The position numbers and the translations under genes are program-made. Positions 1 through 10,298 of a DNA stretch of 64,000 nucleotides are shown here, piece after piece. The DNA is from Leishmania martiniquensis (taxonomy: Eukaryota > Euglenozoa > Kinetoplastea > Trypanosomatida > Trypanosomatidae). The stretch spans positions 253,501 to 317,500 of the forward strand of contig NC_090169.1 in NCBI RefSeq assembly GCF_017916325.1, written 5' to 3'. Under the pieces are notes generated by a model. It worked only from the letters and a program-made list of their open reading frames with translations, was not told the origin of the DNA and did no database searches. Positions within the stretch are counted from its first letter, which is position 1. Each line of letters starts with the position of its first letter.

Positions 1-1257
1 CTCGCCATAACCCGTGGAAGCAGGAACAGCTGCAGCAGTGCCACCTCAGAGGATCTCGTGCCAGTAAAGCAAACCTCTTCATCGACGACGGCGGCCGCAA
101 CTGCAGCGCCTCCGCGGGACCCCACGCGCCACTTATCACGGACTCCAAATCCGGTCGCGTTCTCAATCGCCGTGGGAGTATCCGCAGCCGCTGCTCCACC
201 GGTAAGCGGCCACTTCGTCACGCCAGTCGCCACGTCCATCGGCGAGGCGGACCTGCGCGGCGCACAGAGTGACACCGTTCGCCGCCCACGTCCAATAACC
301 ACATCCCCTCGCACCACTGCAGGCAACACCACTCTTTCTCCTCTGAGTGTGCCGGAGCCGAGCAGCGAAGAAGCTCTACCGCCAGTAGCTTCCCAAGGGC
401 AGCAGGCCATTCAGAGCCCCGTACGCCACCCACACGTGGCCACGCACGCCGCCCGCCATCGTCACGGCGGCAGCGACGGCCGGAGCAACCTAAGTGAAGA
501 CAGCCTCCACCTCAGTGAGGCCGGCTCACTGGGCTTGAGCCCACCGCAGAACCTTGAGACCAACAGCGGTGGCCGGTGCAAGCGGAGCAACACAGCGTCC
601 TTCTTTGAGGAGGAAAGGCGAGAAGCTTCAGCAGTAATGTCTGCGGGAAAGGATTTTGTGGAAGGGCCGCCCCCAGTAATGGAGAACAACATGGTATCAC
701 CAGATGGGGCGGATAGCTTTCATTCCCGAGAAGCTGCAGTATCGTCGCTGAGCAGCGCGGAGAAGGCCTCCGGTTTCTTGTCACCAGCGCAGCTGGAGGA
801 GTCGTCACCGCTGCAGCTGCAGCGCTCCTCCACCCAACGGCTTATCTCACCCTCTCCGCCTCGATGGGCAGCTGCCAGCAACACTGCTCAGAATCGTCGT
901 TACGGCAGCGCAGACGTGATGGTGATCCCCCAGGAGTCAGCATCGCAGGATGCCGTCATCGACCTTCTCTCTCCACGACGCCCGCTTGCACTGCCGCGGC
1001 ACCGCCCACCCTTCTCCCCGCCACGCGGCATTGTACCGCCAAAGGGCGACGACTCTTCTTCATCTGCGAACAGTAGTCTGCACTCCCTTTGCTCAACCCT
1101 CTCGGACAGTGCTGACGGAGACGACGATGACAGAGAGGTGGGAAGGGGGGAGCCGTGCTCAGAAGGGTTGAGTGGAGAAGGGGAGGTGCGAGGGGCATCG
1201 GGCTGCAGCTTACTTCCACCGTCGTCACTTAAGCAAAAAACTGGGAGACGGCAATGA
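1..1257 (+). CDS. Ser/Pro-rich low-complexity protein, 3' part only
   Basis: The frame is open from base 1, with no stop before the left edge, and ends at TGA 1255-1257, so this is the C-terminal 418 residues of a longer gene. A GTG at 58 is an ordinary internal codon. The protein is dominated by Ser, Pro, Ala, Arg and Gly with no predicted globular segment, no membrane helix and no coiled coil that I can see. Short acidic and basic patches alternate, including an Asp run (DGDDDD) near the C-terminus. It lies at the head of the same-strand gene array. No family is recognised. Such disordered proteins are common in Leishmania and their function cannot be read from sequence. I am sure that it is coding because the frame stays open for over 1.2 kb with GC-rich third positions, and unsure of any role. 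Confidence 0.8.
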   Translation, partial: LAITRGSRNSCSSATSEDLVPVKQTSSSTTAAATAAPPRDPTRHLSRTPNPVAFSIAVGVSAAAAPPVSGHFVTPVATSIGEADLRGAQSDTVRRPRPITTSPRTTAGNTTLSPLSVPEPSSEEALPPVASQGQQAIQSPVRHPHVATHAARHRHGGSDGRSNLSEDSLHLSEAGSLGLSPPQNLETNSGGRCKRSNTASFFEEERREASAVMSAGKDFVEGPPPVMENNMVSPDGADSFHSREAAVSSLSSAEKASGFLSPAQLEESSPLQLQRSSTQRLISPSPPRWAAASNTAQNRRYGSADVMVIPQESASQDAVIDLLSPRRPLALPRHRPPFSPPRGIVPPKGDDSSSSANSSLHSLCSTLSDSADGDDDDREVGRGEPCSEGLSGEGEVRGASGCSLLPPSSLKQKTGRRQ

Positions 1258-2157
1258 GGAGGCGCCGAGAAAGGGAGAACAGCACCTTCCGATGCATTGC
1301 CCCCCCTGCCGCGCTCCTCGCCTCAGCAGTCGCCCTGCGTGTGTGTGTGTATGTGTGGGTGTGTTTCCTCTGTACTCCTCACCAGCGTGGAGCGCCCCGT
1401 TTAGCTGTGTTGGATGGCCATGGACGAGATGGTGTGCTGTGCTTTCCGACGCAATCATCGGATACCCGCAGGTTCATGCACTCGCTCGCTCCCGCTGGTG
1501 TCTCTGTACCTCCACTTTTGCAGTACGGGTCGGTAAACCCCGGAGCTCGAGAGCAGCTGTGAGGTCTGAATTTCAAAGTGTTCCCACAGGCTGATCTGCC
1601 CTCCCGCTAGCGCAGCTGCCCCGGCACCATCGCTGCCAGCAACGGCCGTTTTCGGCATTGCCGTATAAGGGCCACTGTGCTGGCCGAAGTGATGACGCAT
1701 CGCTGTAATGTCTGCCATGTGGCGGTTGGCAGGCTCACCCCTGGCAGTTTTTTTTCCTCGTCCCTACATCGCTCACCCCCCGCTCCTCTCTTCCTCCCTC
1801 TCTCGCCTCCACCACAGCCGATCTTTCACATTGCCCTCCACTGTGCCCAACCCACATCACTGCACTTCATCGCTGCTGTGGCGCCGCACGCCATCCTCAT
1901 ATCAATGAAAAAAGGGGGACTAAGGGGATCTCTGTAGAGTGGCACTTCCGCTTATCAACGCCTTTTACGCATCGGCCTCGCAACTGAGCCATCGACTCGT
2001 TTTTCGCTTCTGCTTGGATCTCTTCTGCATCGGCCTCTCTCTCTCTGTGGAGGGGAGGGGTAGTCTATGCGACGGTTAGCTCTCTGAGTTGTGACGAGCA
2101 CACACAGTTACATGCCGTCGTACTCGCTCTCTTGCATTATCGCCAGAAACAGCCACG
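1258..2157. other. Intergenic region
   Basis: This holds the 3' UTR of the upstream gene and the 5' UTR of the next. It contains a short TG-rich tract (about 1338-1360), CT-rich tracts near 1770-1830 and 2030-2047, and small ORFs that I judge to be chance. No RNA gene was seen. Confidence 0.6.
2145..2146 (+). promoter_or_regulatory. Candidate spliced-leader acceptor AG
   Basis: The tract tactcgctctcttgc is followed by the AG at 2145-2146. Use of this site would give an 11-nt 5' UTR free of upstream ATGs. An earlier AG at 2051-2052 after a CT run is the alternative. It would leave two upstream ATGs (2067 and 2112) in the leader, the second in an ORF (2112-2183) that overlaps the main start. 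Confidence 0.35.
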
Positions 2158-4044
2158 ATGGGCGCGTGTTGCAGCGCAAGTGACACCGCCGACAGCGCAG
2201 ATTCGGCCGCGCCGCCGGCCCCGAGCAATCCGAAGACTGCAGCGAAGCCGTCAAGCTCTACTGGCACTTTCCCCAGGAATCCGATAGATGACCTCGTCAG
2301 GGCAGGCCCTCCCAGATCGGTTACGCCCAGCGCCTCTGCCATCTCTGCCCTGCGAGGGAATGGCAAGGAGGTGCCATGGACCGCAGCTCGGGCCGCAGGC
2401 TCGCCTGCGGTCTGCTCAGAGCGCCATACACTCTCACCGCCCCCAGCACAAAGCTGCCCCACGCTGCGTGTGGCGGAAGAGGGGTCGAGTGGTCACTTTG
2501 AAGCGGACGCCTTCAGTGAGCCGGAGCTGATGCCAGTGAAGAGCTTCACCATCACTCCAGCTGAGATCCGCATGACGTCTCAGCAGCCTCAGTTGAAGGT
2601 TGAAGCAGCGGAACAGCAGCTGGTCGACGTCACCGCGCTGACCCCTTCTTCTTCGGATGTCACGCCTGAGCGCGCCACAGCACCAACGGCGACACCGCGC
2701 GAAGGGGCGGATCGCACTCGCGGACCAAGCACGGCGCGGGTGGACGAGGTTCCACCAACGCCAAAGGACGAGAACGCCAAGACGCTACCAGCCGATGATG
2801 CTCGACTGCTGCAGCGTGCACCGCCACCGCCACCACCGCTGTCGGCCGTCTCTGCTGTGTCTGCCACGCCGAAGGAAACGGACCTCGACGGCGAAGTGCG
2901 CGCAGAGGCAGTGCGCAACATAATGCCGGAGGAAGCCGTAGCAGCGAGGAGGCAAGTCGAGAATGTCTCCGTGGAGCGGCAACAGCCCAACCCGCTGGCG
3001 GATGCTACCCTCAATTGGCAAGAAAAGCAGGAGCGCTACTCTACTGAAGTTTTCATTGACGCCACCAAAGATGCTCTGCTGGAGAGCAGCATGGGCACAG
3101 GTAGCTCACCTTCGGCCATAGCAGCGGAGGAGCCAACGCGGTCCTCGTCACCGCGGAGAAGAGCTCACGGTGTAAACGGCAATGCTCACGGCGACGTCAA
3201 CGCGGCACCAGAGACGTTCATGAGCACCATCGCTGTCTCAGGCCAGCTGTGTGGCAACCCGTCAGACGAAATCGATAGGCATATTGAGCTGGCTACGCAG
3301 GAGCAGCAGCCGAAGATAGCAGAGGACTGCTTTTCCAACGACACTCGACCAATGTCGCCGACGTGCTCTATTCAGCAGCCTTCGCTGGTGGAGCCGATCT
3401 GCCGGAGTAAGGAACATCAACTGGAAAGCCCACAGCTCCACTGGGAAGCTGCGCATGGGGCGAGCGTGTCACCGCCCATGTACCGCCTACTGCACCCGGG
3501 CATGGATGTGCTGTGGAGCGGTGAGCGCGCAAACGCGCCTGAAGTTGCAGCCGAGATCAGCGCCGAACTCATGCTCTGTGGCTCTGGCTCAGAAAAGGAG
3601 GAAGCAGAGGAGCAAGGTGTAGCTCGCGACCTCGGGAGCAATGCAAAGAAGCCGATCACCTTTACCGCTAGTAGTGAGATCGCGCGCAAGCTCGAGTCGC
3701 TGAAGAAGAGCAACGAGGACAGTCACCCTCGGTCGATGAACAAGGACCACGTGTACCCAGTGAGCAACACGGACGTGGTAGACAAATTGCGACCTAGTGT
3801 GAGGAACCTCGTGCCATCCGTCGCATTGGCCGCAGCGAATGAAGTGGCTGGCGAGCACGTGGCCAGCTGGGAGAAGCGCGCGACCTCCGAAGTGCAGGCT
3901 GCGGAGAACGCCGCCACGGCTGACACTGAGGTCCCTCGCCGCATACCTCCCCCAGTTCCCTCCCAGAGTAATGATGACGCTCTTGTCGCACAGCTGCCCT
4001 CACGACCTGCGCCGCCGAGCTTAATGTCCCCTCCTCCTGCATAA
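2158..4044 (+). CDS. Putative dual-acylated, low-complexity protein (MGACC N-terminus)
   Basis: The 628-residue protein begins Met-Gly-Ala-Cys-Cys-Ser. This is the classic layout for co-translational N-myristoylation on Gly2 plus palmitoylation on Cys4/Cys5, which in trypanosomatids directs proteins to the plasma or flagellar membrane (known from other dual-acylated proteins; inferred here). The rest is rich in Ala, Pro, Ser, Thr and Glu, with a run of six prolines near residue 224 and a Pro-rich C-terminus ending PPPA. There is no transmembrane helix and no recognised domain. The start at 2158 is the first ATG of the frame and it supplies the acylation motif, which supports the choice. Function is unknown. 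A peripheral membrane scaffold is the most economical guess. Confidence 0.85.
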   Translation: MGACCSASDTADSADSAAPPAPSNPKTAAKPSSSTGTFPRNPIDDLVRAGPPRSVTPSASAISALRGNGKEVPWTAARAAGSPAVCSERHTLSPPPAQSCPTLRVAEEGSSGHFEADAFSEPELMPVKSFTITPAEIRMTSQQPQLKVEAAEQQLVDVTALTPSSSDVTPERATAPTATPREGADRTRGPSTARVDEVPPTPKDENAKTLPADDARLLQRAPPPPPPLSAVSAVSATPKETDLDGEVRAEAVRNIMPEEAVAARRQVENVSVERQQPNPLADATLNWQEKQERYSTEVFIDATKDALLESSMGTGSSPSAIAAEEPTRSSSPRRRAHGVNGNAHGDVNAAPETFMSTIAVSGQLCGNPSDEIDRHIELATQEQQPKIAEDCFSNDTRPMSPTCSIQQPSLVEPICRSKEHQLESPQLHWEAAHGASVSPPMYRLLHPGMDVLWSGERANAPEVAAEISAELMLCGSGSEKEEAEEQGVARDLGSNAKKPITFTASSEIARKLESLKKSNEDSHPRSMNKDHVYPVSNTDVVDKLRPSVRNLVPSVALAAANEVAGEHVASWEKRATSEVQAAENAATADTEVPRRIPPPVPSQSNDDALVAQLPSRPAPPSLMSPPPA

Positions 4045-5430
4045 TCGGCGGCCGCTTGTGCCGAAGTACGAGAAAACTTTGGAAGGTGGACATGTCTGTG
4101 TCTGCATCTTCTAAAAATTCTCGGCTACTCGTGGTGATTATGTGGGACTCAGTGGCTCGGGGATGGGGGAGGAAGTGTGCCCCACACATCTGTCCAAGAA
4201 AGTGAGAGCTGCTTTTCATCCATGTTCTCGAAGCGTCTGTCGACCGCGGGTCTCTTTCCACACGTGTCTGTCCCACAACATCGCTAGCTTACCACACGCA
4301 CGCGCGCCCTTGTCCCCACCCCGGTCCTTGTTTCTATCGGCGTGTGTGTGTGTGTGTGAATGTGCTCTGTGTTGGACGTGGTTTTGCCGCTTTTGGCTGT
4401 TGCATCGCGGCCGTGAAAGTGATGGCACGTGAGGAGGAGGAGGGAGGGCTCTGGCTGAAGTGGTAGGCGACAGCAAATGTTTTGGCAGGTCAGAGGCCGG
4501 TGCTTTGCACGTGTACTAGTTCTGGAATGGCTCCCGGGTACTGATCAACTCCTCACTCGCCCCTCCCCTTCCTCCCTCACGGTATAACGGTCGGTCGGGG
4601 GGGCATCCGCATGCTTTCTGTATCTTTGCTTCGTATCGCAGAGCGTGTGAGGGCGAGCCCTCTCCTCCTCAGGGCCCGCTGTCGCCAAAGGGGTGTGCTG
4701 AGTTGGTGCCACTTCCCCTTTTTTGCTTCTCTTTGTTCGGCGGCAACGGGCCTGGCCGTTAGAGTTTTTTTTTGTTCTCGGGTCAACTGCGCATTCGCTC
4801 GCTTTTCATGGCTCAACGCATCCTTTGCATTCGCAGCACGGCGACGCCGCGCATCGCCGCACTCTTGCCTGACCCACGCCCCGGCTCCGCCCCTCTTGCT
4901 CGACGAGGCGCAAAAAGTTCGAACAGCTTCTTCACTCTAGCTTGCGCACTTACATAAATGTGCAGAGAAACATTACGTGAACGGAGAAACGTTGCGCCAT
5001 GATGGGGGCGGGCAGGGCCCTCTGCTCAGGCCTGCTCCCCTCCCACGTACCCTTTCCGTTCGCCCCTATTCGTCACGAGTAAAAGGGGGAGGTCAGGGGA
5101 GGTTTTTCTGGAGGCTGTAGGCATGCCAGCCCCATTCGTGCGCCGTTCCTCCTCCTCCCCCTATTCTGGTGTGCTTTGGTTTCTTTCCTATCGTAGTGAT
5201 TGCGCGCCATTCGCATAAGCAACGCCTCTGTGAAGTTTATTCGCTACGCTCTGCCTTTTCCCACCTCGTCTTCCTGCGGCTCTCCTCGGCCGCACCTTTC
5301 CGCACACATACGTGCGCCTTGTGTTCCCCTTGATGAATGGATACGCAGTGAGCATCCGACCTATCCTCTATCTCTCCGTGAAGACAAGAGAGAGAACGCT
5401 GTGCCTCCTCGGTCCACTGCTAGAGCCATC
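4045..5430. other. Intergenic region
   Basis: Pyrimidine-rich spacer with a TG microsatellite near 4339-4356 and CT-rich blocks around 4555-4580 and 5150-5190. No gene is supported. Short ORFs lack any recognisable protein character. Confidence 0.6.
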
Positions 5431-5476
5431 ATGCAGACTCAGTCCTCCAAGGACGCTGAGGCGGCGGACTACATGA
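5333..5476 (+). other. Upstream ORF overlapping the gamma-SNAP start
   Basis: A 47-codon ATG-initiated frame runs across the main start at 5431 in another frame. It matters only if the distal acceptor (5195-5196) is used, in which case it could reduce translation of the main ORF. Confidence 0.3.
5347..5348 (+). promoter_or_regulatory. Candidate spliced-leader acceptor AG for gamma-SNAP
   Basis: An AG follows a long pyrimidine-rich stretch (about 5248-5332). It would leave an 82-nt leader with no upstream ATG. The alternative AG at 5195-5196, after the tract tttctttcctatcg, would instead retain the upstream ORF 5333-5476. Confidence 0.35.
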
Positions 5477-6600
5477 GGAGTGGCAAGAAGCACCTGGAAA
5501 AGAGTCTGTTTCATTTTAGGGTACGCTACGACAGTGCTGCTGAAGACTTTGACAAGGCCGCACGCATCTACGCAAACCTGAACAACTACCACAAGGCGCG
5601 TGACGCATGGACACAAGCCTCTGATGCGCACAGTAAGGCTCACAATGACTTCAACGCCGCGAGCTCGCTGGAGAGGCTTGGCGACTTTATTTCACAGAAC
5701 ATACTGGAGACTCAGAGTATCATGTCAAGTATCAGCACTGCTGGCACGACAGCGGTGCTGAGCGAGTATCTCTTTCAAGACGCCATCCACGCCTACGAGG
5801 AGGCATCCAAACTGTACGGTGTGGCCGCGAACGGATCGAAGCAGGCGGCGGCGCTCAAGAAAGCAGCAGAGCTCATCTCACGCTCGCTTGTGACAGCGCA
5901 GTACCGTCGCACCGGCGACAACCGTACCGCGACTGTTGACACGGCATTCCTGCAAAAGGAGTACAGGCGCATCATTTCAGAGGTGATCGAGCTGATGGAG
6001 CGCAACTGGGAGGCCACGGAGTCGAAGCCGTTTGACCTGCCCGACATATACCGATCCTACACTCTCTTCTGCCTCCGCGCCGGTGATATTGAGGGTGCCG
6101 TGCAGATTCAAAAGCGTATGATTGGCGTCGTTTCCACCAGTCCAGCGGACGGCACGTACGATGACAGAAAAAATCTCTTCCGCATTCTCAACCAGCCCAC
6201 CAACGCCGCAAAGGCTGGGCTGGAGATCATCGTTCTCTGCCTCAGCACGTCTGTAGATGACGGTTACACATGGGCCAACATCGAGATGAGCCGCCTCGGG
6301 GCCGTCTTCGGCTTCTGCAGCTCGTCAGAAGAGCGAGCGGCTGCAGCGCTGTTAGCCGCCTACGCCGAGCGGAACGAGGACGCTTTGCAAGAAGTACTTC
6401 GAACGAACTCATGCTTCAACTTTCTCACAGCAGACGTGTCGCGACTTGCGAAAAAGCTGACGCTTGGGTCCCGGGGGCACTGCAAGGCGGCGGGGGCCCC
6501 GGCAGTTGTTGACGGCGGTGCGCCAGGATCAGCTGCGCCACCGCTATCGTCACCAATGCCGGTGGACGCGTCGGAGACGGACTCGGATGACCTCCGGTAG
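5431..6600 (+). CDS. Gamma-SNAP-like soluble NSF attachment protein
   Basis: SNAPs link SNARE complexes to the ATPase NSF so that SNAREs are disassembled after vesicle fusion. The 389-residue protein has the SNAP-type array of TPR-like helical hairpins from about residue 10 to 330. The N-terminal block (HLEKSLFHFRVRYDSAAEDF, then KAARIYANL and KARDAWTQASDAH) matches the gamma-SNAP pattern of LEK...YDSAA..Y.KAA and A.DAY..EA.AH. The late block with EERAAAALLAAYAERNEDAL and the following NSCFNFLTADVSRLAKKL matches the gamma-SNAP C-terminal region. The tail is acidic (SETDSDDLR), like the acidic tail of gamma-SNAP. At 389 aa it is longer than the ~312 aa of animal gamma-SNAP because of extra C-terminal Ala/Pro sequence. 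The open frame extends upstream to a TTG at 5200, but the first ATG is 5431. Alpha-SNAP is the less likely alternative. Confidence 0.85.
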   Translation: MQTQSSKDAEAADYMRSGKKHLEKSLFHFRVRYDSAAEDFDKAARIYANLNNYHKARDAWTQASDAHSKAHNDFNAASSLERLGDFISQNILETQSIMSSISTAGTTAVLSEYLFQDAIHAYEEASKLYGVAANGSKQAAALKKAAELISRSLVTAQYRRTGDNRTATVDTAFLQKEYRRIISEVIELMERNWEATESKPFDLPDIYRSYTLFCLRAGDIEGAVQIQKRMIGVVSTSPADGTYDDRKNLFRILNQPTNAAKAGLEIIVLCLSTSVDDGYTWANIEMSRLGAVFGFCSSSEERAAAALLAAYAERNEDALQEVLRTNSCFNFLTADVSRLAKKLTLGSRGHCKAAGAPAVVDGGAPGSAAPPLSSPMPVDASETDSDDLR

Positions 6601-7934
6601 ACACGGGAGCAGTTGAGGAACCTCTTTTGTCATATGTCTTGTCTCCGTATAGGCGGCTGACACATGCACAGTGCCGAGTACGCTTCCTCCGAGCACTGCA
6701 GCAGCGTAAACGGTTCGCTGCCAGTCGATGTCTCCGTGTTTTTTTGAGTGGAAGGGAAGGGGTTCCTCTCTGGCTCTCTTTGTCTTCCGCGCGTGGCGTC
6801 TCCTTGAGCCTCCGTCTCGAGTATTGCAAGCGTTTGCGTGTACACATGTGATGTACGGAGAGATGAAGTTTATCCGTCAGTGTTGTTGGTGCGGGCATGT
6901 TTGTCGACGAACGTCCCCAGCGTGGCTTTCTTGCTGTTGTTGTCATATATATATTGTTCGCTCTGCCCCTGCTCTCCGGATGCCGGTGATGTGTGCCTTT
7001 CTCGACGCTTTCTTTCGCCCCTCTTCAGCGCATGCATGCTCGTCTCTGCCACGAGGCACGGCCTCAATCAAGGAGAAACAGAAGCGCCGACGCAGGCGCG
7101 CACACCTTCACACAGCAGCATGGGATGATCTCGCCTTTTTGCTCTTTTTTGCGCCCCCGCAAAAGGAGGGACGGCGGCCACCACCACAGTGCCACCCTAC
7201 CCTCTGCTGCTCTGCGTGCCTCGCTCGCTGCTGCACTTGCGGAAGGGTATAGCACTCGATGGGAAAAAGAATAGTAACGACAAGGAGGGTTCGCGCGCTA
7301 CGCTGAGCTCGCGCAGATGCGCAAGCGCGTACTCTTTCCCCCTCCCCCGTCCGTAGGCGATCTACCCTTGCGCAACCTCTCTGCTCGCGACACTCACCCT
7401 TTTACTCTCCCCCTCCTCTTTGTCCCCCCTTCGTTTCCACGCGTCGACATCCCTGCCAGTCGGCTTGGGTGTCCTCCTCATTGCTTCCATCTGTGCTGCT
7501 CTATAAAGCGTGTTTGGCACTGTGCTCGCGTTCCCCCCATTCGCCCCCCTCCCGCCCCCTCCCTCTTCGTCCTCCACATAAGGCACAAAGCAAAACATAC
7601 AAAATAGAAAGGAAACAGAGCGAGTCTCACAGCGCGCGCAAAGGCTGTCCACGCACGCGCATACCCACGCAAACTTCACACAGGCACACACACACAGACA
7701 GAGACAGAGACAGACAAAGAGAGAGCGAACGAAACCTCCTGCGCTTTTCTCCTCCTTGTTGGCGGCTTCGCTGTTGGTGTGGCGCTCCCTCTCCCCGACG
7801 TCCCATTCCTCATTCTAAGAAACGACAAACACAAACGACAAACGACAAAACTTCTTTTTGATCAACCAAAAGGGAAACAACGAAGAAGAGAGAACAAAAA
7901 AAAAGTAACGCGCAGACTCGCACAGGCACACACA

Positions 7935-7960
7935 CGCACCTATATATATATATAGGTGCG
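7935..7960. repeat. Perfect 26-bp palindrome with (TA)7 core
   Basis: CGCACC, seven TA units and GGTGCG read identically on both strands. In RNA this would be a stem with GC-rich ends. It lies 460 bp before the LRR gene start, upstream of the likely splice acceptor. Confidence 0.9.
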
Positions 7961-8287
7961 AGCATCTCTCATCGGAAAATTCCTGCACACGTTGTACACT
8001 TTCTTTGGCGATTATCTTTGTGCGTGTGTAAGCGACGGAGGGTGTGGGTGAGTCTCCGTGATATGGCATGTGTCGGTGCTTTCAATTCTCCGTCATTCTT
8101 TCTCTTGGTGGGTGGGCTGGTGACTCGCTCCGTGTCCGCGCCTTGTTGGATCCTCGCTGAGTAGAGAGGGCATTACTTCCATCTATCCTGCGTAGAGAAA
8201 TACGATCGCGTGGCACAGCCCCCACACACACACACACATACACACACACCCTTCCTTCCCTCCCTGTTCCCTTATCATCTGCACACA

Positions 8288-8289
8288 AG
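8288..8289 (+). promoter_or_regulatory. Candidate spliced-leader acceptor AG
   Basis: This is the first AG after the pyrimidine tract at 8250-8280. The predicted 131-nt leader up to 8421 has no upstream ATG. Confidence 0.45.
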
Positions 8290-8420
8290 CGCAAAGTGGC
8301 CCTCTTTGTGCACCCCTCCCGGCGCCGCTGCTCCTCCGTTGGTTTGTGTTTTCGATCCCTCAAACACTCTTCCTAATCGGCGCTCTGGGAGCAGACGTAA
8401 ACGGAGAACCTAAAACAAAA

Positions 8421-10298
8421 ATGTCCGACCCTGCGCACACCCGCGAGAGCTTTTGGGAGCCGCAACAGCAGCAGCAACAGTCGCTACAGCTGGCTCGAGG
8501 CGTTTTTGAGGCTATGCAAAACAACAGCATGCAGATGCTACAGATGCGCGTCGATACTTTGGAACGGCAGGTAGCAATGCTATCTGCCCAAGTCATGGCA
8601 GCCGCACTCCCCGCATCTTTTCGGGCCTACCCAGGCGTTCCGTATGGAATGCCGCCTGCCGCTGCTAACGTCGCGCCGATGCCCACCATGCCGACACCAA
8701 TCCCAGCAAGCATGTACTTCTACCAGCCGTCCGACCTGTCTGCTGCCTCTCCACCTAACGGGGCGGGCTCGGACGACGGCAAGGCGTCGAAGCAGCTGGA
8801 GGACGAGCTCCAGCGCATGGGTGTGCTGGCCTACGGTGGCGCGGCTGCTGGCAGCAACGCAAGCTCTGAGGCTGCAGCGGCGGCGGCCACCATGACCTTG
8901 ATGCACAGTAACCTCATGGTGTCCCCCACCAGTAACCTTCCCGCCTTCCCTGGCGTGATCGCAGGTGTCAGCAACCCCAACTCTGCCGGCCCTGGGCTGC
9001 CCTTCATGAACGGGCAGTCCGAAGTCGCCTTTGCGTCGTCGATGATGCCAGGCCCGTCAGCCTCGTCGTCGGCCAAGATGAGCAACTCGCTTCTTCAGAA
9101 GGCGTTTGGGTTCTCGGACCCGGCCATGAACGGGGCCAGCGGTGACGGCATGAACGCGAGCATGAACAGCCTGCAGCGTAGCTGTGCTGTAACACTGGAC
9201 CCGCTGCAGAGCACCACAGAGACACTCGAGCAGACCTGCCAACAGACTAAGATTCGTGTGTTGTGCCTAAAGGGCTGCAAAGGCATCACAAGCCTGAACG
9301 CCATCGCACGTCTGCAGAATCTGTGGCTCCTGAACCTGCAGGGATGCTCACCCTGCGTCGACGATAGTGCGGTGCGCATGATTGCAATGCACAACACACG
9401 CCTTAGTCGGCTAAACCTCTGTGGGTGTGACCGCGTAACAGACGCGCGCCCCATCGCGCAGCTCTCACTCATGTTTGACCTAAACCTGTCCGGCACCATG
9501 ATCGGCACCGCCTCGCTGGATGCGATCGCGCACGGGTGCAACCAGCTGAGCCGCCTCGCCATCAACAGCTGTCAGCAGCTGACGGGCGTGTCGAGCTTAA
9601 GGAGCCTGTCGGAGCTGAAGCTTCTCTACTGCCGCTACTCTGAGAGCATCGACCCCGCCACTATCGCCGACGTACTCGCCGGCATCGGTCAGAATCTGCT
9701 CACACTGAACGTGGATGGCATCCGGTTCCGTCAGCTTGACCTCTCTAATTTGCCACATGTCACAGCCTTGAAAAACTTCAACTGCAAGGACAACACGCAG
9801 CTTAGGGATCTAAACTGGATGCTAGGCATTCCCAACACTGCAAAGGCATTTGAGTCACTGGAGATGCTGGATGCGGAAGGCTGCGAGTCCTTGGCGAGCT
9901 TGGGGGCCCACATCACCTCGCTGAAGCGGCTCAAGACGATGCGCCTCACGAACACTGGCATTAACAACGAAGAGCTTGCCCGCATCTCGGCCTGCCCTGC
10001 GTTAACGGCTATTCACCTCGAAGACTGCGCTGGGATTACGAATGTGGAGTGCCTTGCAAAGGCATCCACTCTTACAAAGGTGGTACTAAGCATGCGCATG
10101 CAGCACGAGGACATCAAGGCGAACGGCGTCGCTGCCCTGCGCAAGGCCGGCATCGATGTTATCTTCGCGGGGGGCAGCAACCACTACGGACAAGGTAGTG
10201 CTGCCCACCATAAGAGCTCGACGCCTACGAGCCGGTTTGTCCCGTCGATCCCCATTGCCAGCCCGAACACCGCTGCTGAGGTACACGTCTTTCCGTAA
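8421..10298 (+). CDS. Leucine-rich repeat protein (cysteine-type LRR) with Q-rich N-terminus
   Basis: The 625-residue protein starts at the first ATG of the frame (codons back to 8346 are open but lack ATG). Residues 15-20 are a glutamine run, followed by a short heptad region (about 30-60) and a Pro/Ala/Met-rich linker to about residue 270. Residues 277-590 are leucine-rich repeats. Several carry the cysteine-containing pattern seen in F-box/AMN1-type LRRs: VLCLKGC, LLNLQGC, RLNLCGC, LAINSC, MLDAEGC, IHLEDC. No F-box, signal peptide or membrane helix is visible. LRRs of this kind form curved solenoids for protein binding. The partner here is unknown. The C-terminal ~35 residues are Ser/Pro-rich. 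Confidence 0.9.
   Translation: MSDPAHTRESFWEPQQQQQQSLQLARGVFEAMQNNSMQMLQMRVDTLERQVAMLSAQVMAAALPASFRAYPGVPYGMPPAAANVAPMPTMPTPIPASMYFYQPSDLSAASPPNGAGSDDGKASKQLEDELQRMGVLAYGGAAAGSNASSEAAAAAATMTLMHSNLMVSPTSNLPAFPGVIAGVSNPNSAGPGLPFMNGQSEVAFASSMMPGPSASSSAKMSNSLLQKAFGFSDPAMNGASGDGMNASMNSLQRSCAVTLDPLQSTTETLEQTCQQTKIRVLCLKGCKGITSLNAIARLQNLWLLNLQGCSPCVDDSAVRMIAMHNTRLSRLNLCGCDRVTDARPIAQLSLMFDLNLSGTMIGTASLDAIAHGCNQLSRLAINSCQQLTGVSSLRSLSELKLLYCRYSESIDPATIADVLAGIGQNLLTLNVDGIRFRQLDLSNLPHVTALKNFNCKDNTQLRDLNWMLGIPNTAKAFESLEMLDAEGCESLASLGAHITSLKRLKTMRLTNTGINNEELARISACPALTAIHLEDCAGITNVECLAKASTLTKVVLSMRMQHEDIKANGVAALRKAGIDVIFAGGSNHYGQGSAAHHKSSTPTSRFVPSIPIASPNTAAEVHVFP

Larger units (their letters stand above)
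6601..8420. other. Intergenic region with TA palindrome
   Basis: The 1.8-kb spacer carries CA/GA repeats (about 7685-7720 and 8221-8250), pyrimidine blocks, and a perfect TA-centred palindrome at 7935-7960. ORFs up to 174 codons occur on both strands but are Cys/Ser/Leu-rich translations of simple sequence. No gene is supported. Confidence 0.6.
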
